From Phenylobacterium deserti (GTDB lineage Bacteria; Pseudomonadota; Alphaproteobacteria; Caulobacterales; Caulobacteraceae), in the NCBI RefSeq assembly GCF_003254705.1, contig NZ_QFYR01000001.1, positions 124,001-188,000 on the forward strand: a stretch of 64,000 nucleotides of DNA, given 5' to 3'. Below, piece after piece: positions 33,876 to 42,246 of the stretch. The notes below the pieces were generated by a model. It did no database searches. It worked only from the letters and a program-made list of their open reading frames with translations, and was not told the DNA's origin. Made by a program: the position numbers and the translations under genes. The number at the start of each line of letters is the position of its first letter. The first letter of the stretch is position 1.

Positions 33876-35068
33876 GGATAGAGGCTGGCGATGGTCGCCA
33901 ACGCCGCCTCGGCCTCGGCCCGGTCCGGGGTCTCGTTGGCGTCGTTGTAGCCCCAGGACTCGTCCGCGCCGTTCTTCTGGATGACGATCCCGTCCCGACG
34001 CCCCAGCATTGACACGCCCTTGTAGACGAGGCCGTAGTTCACCTCGGCCTGCGGGATCAGCCAGGCGATCTGGCCACGGACGGGGACCACGGTCTCATCC
34101 TTCCAAAGGGCGCGAGCGCCATAGCCGGTGCAGTTGATGACGACCTTCTCCTTCAGCCGCGCGAGGTCGGCAGGCGCGTTAAACTCAACCGTTTCGATCC
34201 GGCCGCCAGCCAGCAGGAACTCGCTCATCAGCAGTCGGCCGAACGCCTGGACGTTGAACATCGGCAAGGAAAGCCGCCGCGCGTACGGCGCCGGGAACGG
34301 GTGGGCTTGCGGCGGCAGGGTCTCGGACCTGGGCAGCAGGTCGTGCACGCGGCTCTCGTAGTGGGCGAAGCCCATGGGATCGGTGGCGGGGCTCGTCGGC
34401 GGCGGGTTGTCCCGGAGGATGTAGCGGTCGGTCCACTCGATGGGCGAGCCGGGCAGGCCCAGGTAGGACTGGTAGGTGCGGAAAGAAGCGCGGCACATCT
34501 CTTCCCAGAGCGCCGGGAAGTCGGGCGATGCAGCGCTGGCCAGCGCGATCCGGCTGTCCGGTGACCAGACGCCCGTCGCCCGGGCCGATCGGACCTCCGG
34601 CATCCGTTCCTTGGCGTAGATGGTGACCCGGGCGCCGGCGCGCTGAGCGGTGATGGCTGCCGTGAGACCCAGGGCTCCGCAGCCGATGATGGCGACGTCC
34701 TTCTCGCCGCCAGACAGCGCCTTCTTCACCACCACGTTGGCCGACCCCCACGACAGGGACCAACCGCTGCCGCCGTGGCCGTAGTTGTGGACCACCAGCT
34801 TGTCCCCGACCTTTTCCGTGTCGAGACGCGGACCGGCGGCGCGGAAGGGGCGTAGGCAGACGGTGATGCCCATGATGCGGTCGGGCTTGGCCAGAAGCGC
34901 TCCGAGCGGAGGCACGGGCCGGAAGCCGGGCTTGGCCAGCACGGGCGCTGCCGGCGAAGCCTGGGTCGTGGCGCAGCCGGCAAGGCCCAGGGCGGAAAGC
35001 CCTCCCGCCGCCGCCGCGGTCCGCAAAAATGCGCGGCGCTCCGTCAGCGCAATAACCGGCTTGTTCAC
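33860..35068 (-). CDS. Exported FAD-dependent oxidoreductase, D-amino-acid-oxidase-like with permuted motif order
   Basis: A 402-residue envelope oxidoreductase. The Tat/lipoprotein signal RRAFLRTAAAAGGLSALGLAGC has Cys32 as probable lipid site. The DAO-family glycine block VHNYGHGGSGWSLSWG, normally near the C-terminus, is here at residues 93-108. It is directly followed by the FAD dinucleotide-binding strand DVAIIGCGALGLTAAI (Gly129-Gly134), normally at the very N-terminus. The remaining FAD core (RATGVWSPDSR, VVINCTGYGARALW, PVRGQIAWL) follows in the usual order. The order is thus circularly permuted relative to DAAO. Substrate unknown, perhaps an amine or D-amino acid. GTG 35068 has GGGGGAG 7 bases upstream. 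Confidence 0.78.
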   Translation of the reverse strand: MNKPVIALTERRAFLRTAAAAGGLSALGLAGCATTQASPAAPVLAKPGFRPVPPLGALLAKPDRIMGITVCLRPFRAAGPRLDTEKVGDKLVVHNYGHGGSGWSLSWGSANVVVKKALSGGEKDVAIIGCGALGLTAAITAQRAGARVTIYAKERMPEVRSARATGVWSPDSRIALASAASPDFPALWEEMCRASFRTYQSYLGLPGSPIEWTDRYILRDNPPPTSPATDPMGFAHYESRVHDLLPRSETLPPQAHPFPAPYARRLSLPMFNVQAFGRLLMSEFLLAGGRIETVEFNAPADLARLKEKVVINCTGYGARALWKDETVVPVRGQIAWLIPQAEVNYGLVYKGVSMLGRRDGIVIQKNGADESWGYNDANETPDRAEAEAALATIASLYPQVPV

Positions 35069-35250
35069 TCTGAAACTCCCCCGCCCGAAGGTGCAGACTG
35101 GCCCGGGCGGCGGCATGTTCGCAAGACGACGCTCAGCACCGCAGCGCCCGCCTCACAGGGCGCCTGAAGTTATGGCACTCCGATGCCGCACCGATGGTGC
35201 GCCGCGCTTGGCGCTGCTACCGTAGATGGAGCGCCTCGGAGGATGCGATT

Positions 35251-35652
35251 GTGCGGACGATATTCTTTGGAGATCGCGAAACCATCGGGCGCGGTGAATA
35301 TGCCGTCACCGGACTGCTTATGAGCGCATTCCTGCTGCTCGACGCGATCCTGTTCTTCTTGCCGCTGTCTTTCCTGAGCGGCTCGCCTCTGGGCCAGACG
35401 ATTATCCGAGGCATCCAGCTGGGCGCCGTTCTGTTCGTCCTGCTCTACTGCATCACCGGATTCGTCGTAGCTAGCGTTCGCCGGCTGCGGGACATTGGTC
35501 AGTCCGGTTTTTGGGCCTTTCTGCTGCTGGCGCCGGGCATCAGCTGGCTTCTGTTTTGGTTCGTGCTGTCGCTGATACCGGGTCGTCGCGACGAGGACGA
35601 TCCTACTGCCGCCCCATCTCAGCCCTCCCAGCCCGCGCCCGGAGTGCTATGA
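35251..35652 (+). CDS. DUF805-family membrane protein
   Basis: A 133-residue inner-membrane protein. The DUF805 signature is present: FFGDRETIGRGEYAVTGLLM at the start, ASVRRLRDIGQSGFWAFLLL in the middle (the R-L-H/R-D-I-G-x-S-G-W/F block), and helices IIRGIQLGAVLFVLLYCITGF and PGISWLLFWFVLSLIPG. It ends in a Pro-rich cytoplasmic tail. GTG 35251, with GGAGG 8 bases upstream, is preferred over a longer frame starting near 35194. Function of the family is unknown. Its stop overlaps the next small gene by ATGA. Confidence 0.82.
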   Translation: MRTIFFGDRETIGRGEYAVTGLLMSAFLLLDAILFFLPLSFLSGSPLGQTIIRGIQLGAVLFVLLYCITGFVVASVRRLRDIGQSGFWAFLLLAPGISWLLFWFVLSLIPGRRDEDDPTAAPSQPSQPAPGVL

Positions 35653-35804
35653 GCCAGGGCATGACCGAAACGCCCACGCCGCCGCCCGAACGCACCCCGG
35701 AAGAGGAGCGCCGATCCAAGCTGATCGGACGCGCCTTCGTCATCGGCCTGCTGATCCTGGTGGCGATCTATGTCGCTCCGGTCCTGATCGGCCGACTGAG
35801 CTGA
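35649..35804 (+). CDS. Small single-helix membrane protein
   Basis: A 51-residue protein with a Pro/Glu-rich start (TETPTPPPERTPEEERRSK) and one membrane helix (LIGRAFVIGLLILVAIYVAPVLIG). ATG 35649 overlaps the DUF805 stop codon (ATGA), so the two are coupled. An internal ATG at 35661 is the alternative start. Function unknown. It ends 11 bases before the convergent thiC stop. Confidence 0.65.
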   Translation: MSQGMTETPTPPPERTPEEERRSKLIGRAFVIGLLILVAIYVAPVLIGRLS

Positions 35805-35815
35805 CCTGAGCCCGC

Positions 35816-37678
<1,863 letters not shown>

Positions 37679-37732
37679 TCAGCCAGGCCGGCGTGGACGG
37701 AATGCGGGCGCCGATAGGAGGTGTGGCGCAAG

Positions 37733-37828
37733 ATCCCTTCCCTTCGCCGGCATGACCCGGATCAGGTTCGACGGGTCGTGGGCTCGCCCACCTCTCAGCC
37801 GCCTAGGCGCGGCCCCCCGAGGAGAGCG
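37733..37828 (-). ncRNA. TPP riboswitch (THI element) upstream of thiC
   Basis: Read on the minus strand the element contains the conserved CUGAGAGG segment (near 37790-37800), then ACCCGUCGAACCUGAUCCG (pyrimidine-sensor core), and ends with GGUCAUGCCGGCGAAGGGA. These are the diagnostic THI-box blocks in the right order and spacing. It precedes the thiC start by about 70 bases. Repression of thiC by thiamine pyrophosphate is expected. Confidence 0.95.
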
Positions 37829-37944
37829 GGAAGCTACGCCCGAACGGCGTTCGCGCCAACCGCAATTGCGGGGCTCCGATCAAATGCGAGGCGTCTGGAA
37901 CGAGCCCTGCCATGATAGGTTTTCGGCTCAGGAGGAGATCCTCG

Positions 37945-38385
37945 ATGAAGTTCGAATTCGTCGCCGCCCTGGGCGCCGCCGTGACACTGACCGCCGCCTG
38001 CACGAACCCGGGGCGCGGACCGGCGGCAAGCGTGGACCTGGGCCCTGCTCCGCCTTCGGGTGCGCGGCTGGCCAGCAGCGACTGCTTCTACACGCGGGAC
38101 ATCCGCTCCCACACGGTGGGCGACGACCGCACCATGTTCATCGAGGTGGCCGGAAAGGGCGTCTACCGGATCGGGATGAGCGGCGCGTGCCTGGCGGCCG
38201 CCATCTCCTCGGATCCGATCGTCACCCAGCAGCCGCCCGGCTCGGCGCTGGTTTGCCGGCCCATTGACCTGGATCTGTCGATCGCCCGCAACGGCGGCGG
38301 ATTCGCCACGCGGTGCATCGTGGACTCCCTGGCACGGCTGACTCCGGAGCAGGCGGCGGCGCTGCCCGACAAGATCCGCCCCTGA
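37945..38385 (+). CDS. DUF6491-like lipoprotein
   Basis: A 146-residue predicted lipoprotein with lipobox LTAAC (Cys19) after a short signal. The mature domain has a paired-Cys pattern: SSDCFYTRDIRSHTVGDDRTMFIEV, then GKGVYRIGMSGACLAAAISSDPIV, and ATRCIVDSLARLTPEQAAALP. The arrangement (D-I-R-S, then V-x-D-x-T-x-x-x, then Y-R-x-x-x-S-G-x-C) fits the DUF6491 family of exported proteins of unknown role. AGGAGG lies 8 bases before ATG 37945. Divergent from thiC across the riboswitch region. Confidence 0.75.
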   Translation: MKFEFVAALGAAVTLTAACTNPGRGPAASVDLGPAPPSGARLASSDCFYTRDIRSHTVGDDRTMFIEVAGKGVYRIGMSGACLAAAISSDPIVTQQPPGSALVCRPIDLDLSIARNGGGFATRCIVDSLARLTPEQAAALPDKIRP

Positions 38386-38468
38386 GGCGAGGCTGGAGCT
38401 GCGGCGCAGCTCTGGCGTCTGGCGCAATAATGGGCAACATGCCGCGGCTCACCCTCTGGAGACCCTGC

Positions 38469-39482
38469 ATGACCGCCCCATCCCGCCGCACCGTCCTCGC
38501 CGGCGCGGCCGCGCTCGCCGCTTCGCCCGCGTTCGCCCAGGAGATGCCGGTCGTCGGCAAGGTGACCATCGCCGATCCCGCCGCCGAGGCGCTGATCTCT
38601 GCGGATGCGCGGGTCGAGAAGGTGGCGGACGGCTTCACCTGGACCGAGGGCCCGGCGTGGGTGGGCGGCGAGGACGGCTACCTGCTGTTCTCGGACGTGC
38701 CGCAGAACAAGACCCACCGCTGGTCCAAGCGCGACGGGCACACGGTGTTCATGGACCCCGCCGGATACGCCGGTCCGCCGACCGCCATGCTGCGCGAGCC
38801 CGGCGGCAACGGCATGGCCCTGGGCCGGGGCGGCCTGCTGATGGCCGACAGCGGCAACCGCATCGTGGCCGCCGTGGACCTGAAGACCAAGGCGCGCCGG
38901 GTGCTGGCCAGCCGGTTCGAAGGCAAGCGCCTGAACAGCCCCAATGACCTGGTGCTGGCGCCGGACGGCGCCATCTACTTCACCGATCCGCCGTATGGCC
39001 TGAAAGGCGTCGACGACTCGCCCTGGCGTGAGCTCGACTACTGGGGCCTCTACCGCCTGGAGCGGGACGGGACGGTGCGGCTGATCGACAAGACGCTGAA
39101 GGTCAACGGCGTGGGCCTCTCGCCGGACGGCAAGACGCTTTACGCGACCGATCCCTCCGGCTGGTACGCCTTCGACCTGGACGCCAAGGGCATGCCCACC
39201 GGCCGGCGGGTGTTCGTGGACAGCAAGACCACCAACAACATCGGCGGCGACGGCCTGGAAGTGGACCAGCACGGCAACGTCTGGGCGAGCTGCGGCCGCA
39301 GCCTGATCATCTTCACGCCGGACGGCCGCCGGATCGGCTCGATCGACACAGACGACACCGTTTCCAACGCCGCCTTCGGCGCGGACGGCCATGTCTACTT
39401 CAGCAACAATCACCGGATCAGCCGTGCGCCGGTGAAGGTGGTCGGCGCGCAGTCGCGCCTGCCGGCGGCCGCCAAGCGCTGA
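38469..39482 (+). CDS. Tat-exported SMP-30/gluconolactonase-like protein
   Basis: Six-bladed beta-propeller lactonase, probably periplasmic, 337 residues. The signal SRRTVLAGAAALAASPAFAQ carries twin Arg. Family motifs: WTEGPAWVGGEDGYLLFSDVPQNK (the metal-ligand Glu in EGP), GNGMALGRGGLLMADSGNR, FEGKRLNSPNDLVLAPDG (the N-S-P-N-D motif) and TDPPYGLKG, then KVNGVGLSPDGKTLYATDPSGW and IGGDGLEVDQHGNVW. It would open an aldonolactone to the acid, consistent with the exported Gfo/Idh/MocA sugar oxidoreductase at 23.8 kb, a functional link that is only inferred. GGAG lies 7 bases before ATG 38469. Confidence 0.86.
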   Translation: MTAPSRRTVLAGAAALAASPAFAQEMPVVGKVTIADPAAEALISADARVEKVADGFTWTEGPAWVGGEDGYLLFSDVPQNKTHRWSKRDGHTVFMDPAGYAGPPTAMLREPGGNGMALGRGGLLMADSGNRIVAAVDLKTKARRVLASRFEGKRLNSPNDLVLAPDGAIYFTDPPYGLKGVDDSPWRELDYWGLYRLERDGTVRLIDKTLKVNGVGLSPDGKTLYATDPSGWYAFDLDAKGMPTGRRVFVDSKTTNNIGGDGLEVDQHGNVWASCGRSLIIFTPDGRRIGSIDTDDTVSNAAFGADGHVYFSNNHRISRAPVKVVGAQSRLPAAAKR

Positions 39483-39553
39483 GGCCAACGGCCGGCCGCG
39501 CGGTTGCCGCGTGGCCGGCGGGGCGCTAGGTCGGGGGACTACGGAGTTCCCAC

Positions 39554-40570
39554 ATGCACCTCGCCCGCTACAATCCCGTTCGCTTCGCCCATCTGCCTAC
39601 CCCGTTCGAGCCGCTGCCGCGGCTGAGCGAGGCGCTGATGACGCCCGGCGGCGGCGGTCCCATGCTCTATGTGAAGCGGGACGACTGCACGGGCCTCGCC
39701 GGCGGCGGCAACAAGACCCGCAAGCTCGAGTACCTGCTGGGCGATGCGCTGGCCAACGGCGCCGACACCCTGGTCACGCAAGGCGCGGTGCAGTCCAACC
39801 ACGTGCGCCAGACCGCGGCCGCGGCCGCCAAGTTCGGCATGGCCTGCGAGGTCATTCTGGAGGAGCGCACCTGCTCCAAGGCCACGGACTACAACCGTTC
39901 CGGCAACGTCCTGCTGGACGAGCTGCTCGGCGCCAAGATCCGCACTGTGCCGGGCGGAACCGACATGAACGCCATGCTGGCGGAAGTGGCGGCCGAGGTC
40001 GCCGACGCGGGCGGCACGCCCTACGTGATCCCCGGCGGCGGCTCCAACATCATCGGCGCGCTCGGCTATGTGGAATGCGCCATGGAGATCCTGACCCAGG
40101 CCAACGCCGAAGGCATCGAGATCGACCGCATCGTCACCGCCACCGGCAGCGCCGGCACGCACGCCGGCCTGGTCGCAGGCCTGGCGGTCATGGGCGCGGA
40201 CATCCCGGTGCTGGGCATTGGCGTGCGCGCGCCCAAGGACGTGCAGGAAGCCAACGTCTTCAAGCTGGCGCAGGACACCGCCGACCTGCTCGGCTATCGC
40301 GAGCGCGTGACGCGCGAGATGGTGATCGCCAACTGCGACTACGTCGGCGCCGGGTACGGCCTGATCGACGAGGGCGTGATCGACGCGCTGAAGCTGGCCG
40401 CCCGGACGGACGGCCTGCTGCTGGATCCGGTCTACACCGGCAAGGCCATGAAGGGGCTGATCGACCTGTCTCGCAAAGGCGAGTTCGACGGCGAAACGGT
40501 TCTCTTCCTGCACACCGGCGGCTCCCAGGGCCTGTTCGGCTACCAGTCGGAGCTGGAGGGACAGCTTTGA
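39554..40570 (+). CDS. D-cysteine desulfhydrase / L-cysteate sulfo-lyase family PLP enzyme
   Basis: Pyridoxal-phosphate enzyme of the ACC-deaminase-like group, 338 residues. Lys54 in GGGNKTRKLEYL is the PLP Schiff-base lysine. QGAVQSNHVRQTAAAAAKFGM, PGGGSNIIGALGYVECA, TGSAGTHAGLVAGLA (phosphate cup) and LFLHTGGSQGLFGY are the family motifs. Members convert D-cysteine to pyruvate, sulfide and ammonia; a close relative, CuyA, releases sulfite from cysteate. Substrate therefore remains open between the two and other beta-substituted D-amino acids. Its stop overlaps the TTG start of an Asp/Glu racemase-like gene, suggesting that a racemase supplies the correct enantiomer. Confidence 0.85.
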   Translation: MHLARYNPVRFAHLPTPFEPLPRLSEALMTPGGGGPMLYVKRDDCTGLAGGGNKTRKLEYLLGDALANGADTLVTQGAVQSNHVRQTAAAAAKFGMACEVILEERTCSKATDYNRSGNVLLDELLGAKIRTVPGGTDMNAMLAEVAAEVADAGGTPYVIPGGGSNIIGALGYVECAMEILTQANAEGIEIDRIVTATGSAGTHAGLVAGLAVMGADIPVLGIGVRAPKDVQEANVFKLAQDTADLLGYRERVTREMVIANCDYVGAGYGLIDEGVIDALKLAARTDGLLLDPVYTGKAMKGLIDLSRKGEFDGETVLFLHTGGSQGLFGYQSELEGQL

Positions 40571-41268
40571 GGGAGAGCCTGACCCTCGGCGTCCTGGGCG
40601 GCATGGGTCCGGCCGCCACGCTGGACCTGCTCGCCAAGATCCAGGCCTACACGCCGGCCGAGCGCGACCAGGACCACATCCGGGTGCTGGTCGACATCAA
40701 CCCGAAGGTGCCCGACCGCAACACGCCCGGTTCGGACGCGGGCGACGTGCTGGCCGAGATGGCGGGCGCCCTTGCGGGCGCCGGCGCCGACGTGCTGGCC
40801 ATCGCCTGCAACACCGCGCACGCCTATGCAGACATCATCCAGCACGCGGCTGAACTGCCGCTGATCGACATGATCGAGACCGCGTCCGTCGCCGCCCGAA
40901 ACACCGGAGCGCACCGCGTCGGCGTGCTCGGCACCAAGGGCGCCCTGCGGCTCTATCGCGAGTACCTGGCGGCGCAGAACCTCGCCACCGTCACCCTGGA
41001 CGCCAGCGGCCAGGACCGGTTCATGGATGGGCTCTACCGCATCAAGGCGGGCGATCTCGGTCCTGAAGTGGTGGCGGTGATCCAGGCGCAGGCGGAGACG
41101 CTGATCCAGCAGGGCGCCCAGGCGATCATCGCCGGCTGCACGGAAGTTCCTTTGGTGCTCGACCCGGAGGCGCTGAGCGTCCAGCTGATCGACCCGACCG
41201 AACACCTAGCGCGCCGCTGCGTCGCCGTGTGCCTGGGCTACGAAGCCATCCCGGTGATGGTCGACTAG
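40567..41268 (+). CDS. Aspartate/glutamate racemase family protein
   Basis: Cofactor-independent two-Cys racemase, 233 residues. The first catalytic Cys81 is in LAIACNTAHAYA and the second Cys190 in AIIAGCTEVPL. TLGVLGGMGPAATLDLLAKI is the N-terminal loop of the RacX/aspartate racemase group. VDINPKVPDRNTPG and GVLGTKGALRLYREYLAA are further family blocks. The start is TTG 40567, overlapping the TGA of the preceding gene (TTGA), with GGAGGG about 7 bases upstream, inside that gene. Coupled expression with a D-cysteine desulfhydrase-like enzyme suggests D/L interconversion of a sulfur or acidic amino acid before cleavage. Confidence 0.87.
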   Translation: MRESLTLGVLGGMGPAATLDLLAKIQAYTPAERDQDHIRVLVDINPKVPDRNTPGSDAGDVLAEMAGALAGAGADVLAIACNTAHAYADIIQHAAELPLIDMIETASVAARNTGAHRVGVLGTKGALRLYREYLAAQNLATVTLDASGQDRFMDGLYRIKAGDLGPEVVAVIQAQAETLIQQGAQAIIAGCTEVPLVLDPEALSVQLIDPTEHLARRCVAVCLGYEAIPVMVD

Positions 41269-41358
41269 CCGAACCGCGGCCTTGGAGCGCGGCGTCGGCG
41301 GCTTCGCAACCCTCGGACCGGTGCTAGGGTCAGGCTGAAGCCGGCGGGAGGGGGATTC

Positions 41359-42246
41359 TTGCACGACGTCGTCGCTAGACCTGCGCTCGACCAGCGCGAC
41401 GTCCAGCTTGCGCGGCTCTCGGCCGACTTCCTGGTGGAACAGGTCGCCGGCGGGCTGGCCGGCCTGAGCCCCACGGACGCCGTGCTCGTGCTGGCCATCA
41501 ACCAGGCCAACATCGTCCCCCTTACCCGTGACCCGAACGCCAGGGCCATGTACGGCGCGCTGGAGACACCCGCGCCCGACCAGCTGCGCCGACCGGTGAG
41601 CATCAGCGCGATCGCAAGCTCGCTTGGGCTGCCCTTCGAGACCGTGCGGCGCCGAGTTCGATCATTGGAGACGCGCGGCATCTGCGAGGCGGCAGCTGGC
41701 GGCGTGATCGTGCCGGAGACCTTTCTGGTCTCGCCCGGCTACCTGCAGTCTGTTGTCGGAACCCACAATGGGCTGCGGCGGCTGTTCCTGGATGCGATGG
41801 CGGCCGGGCTGGTGGACGAGCTGCCGGCCAGCCGCTTCGACACGGCCGGCTCCGCGCCGGTACGAGCCGCCGTGCGGCTCGCGTCGGACTTCATCCTGAG
41901 AACCGCCGAGCAGCTAATGGCGGCAAGCGGGGATATGATCTCGGCCATCTGCCTGCTGGGCGTGCTGCAGGCGAGCTTGTCCTCCAAAGAGGCCCCGCCC
42001 ACTGGCATACCGGTCGCGGGCCTGGCGCGCGCTCTTTCCGCCCCACAGGAAACGGTGCGCCGGCATACGCAGGCCCTGGTCGAGCGCGGCCTGTGCTTGC
42101 GCGGACGCGGCGGCTTGCTGATCTCAAGCGAGCTGCTGGCGAGCCCTGCCCTGGCCGGCTTTGTTCGAGCCAATGCGGCGAACAGCCAGAGACTGTTCGC
42201 CGGGCTTGCCGAGCGCGGCGTCATCGACGCCTGGCGCGCCGCCTAG
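41359..42246 (+). CDS. Putative regulator with two tandem winged-helix domains
   Basis: A 295-residue protein holding two similar DNA-binding segments: RRPVSISAIASSLGLPFETV plus RRRVRSLETRGICEAAAGG (about 76-116) and GIPVAGLARALSAPQETVRRH plus TQALVERGLCLRGRGG (about 215-255). Both read as a helix-turn-helix followed by a wing (ETVRRxxxxLxxRGxC). The segments between and after are helical and without known domain. Such tandem wHTH proteins occur in Caulobacterales and sphingomonads without known target. TTG 41359 with GGAGGGGGA upstream. It follows the racemase gene by 90 bases and is convergent with the TonB-dependent receptor, overlapping its stop by 4 bases. Confidence 0.7.
   Translation: MHDVVARPALDQRDVQLARLSADFLVEQVAGGLAGLSPTDAVLVLAINQANIVPLTRDPNARAMYGALETPAPDQLRRPVSISAIASSLGLPFETVRRRVRSLETRGICEAAAGGVIVPETFLVSPGYLQSVVGTHNGLRRLFLDAMAAGLVDELPASRFDTAGSAPVRAAVRLASDFILRTAEQLMAASGDMISAICLLGVLQASLSSKEAPPTGIPVAGLARALSAPQETVRRHTQALVERGLCLRGRGGLLISSELLASPALAGFVRANAANSQRLFAGLAERGVIDAWRAA

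Noticed and set aside
26670..35225. Shared octamer ACCGTAGA just upstream of the genes at 26697 and 35251
   Set aside because: Only a few copies, no consistent partner element at -35 spacing; could be chance. A third copy near 17183 lies in reverse context.
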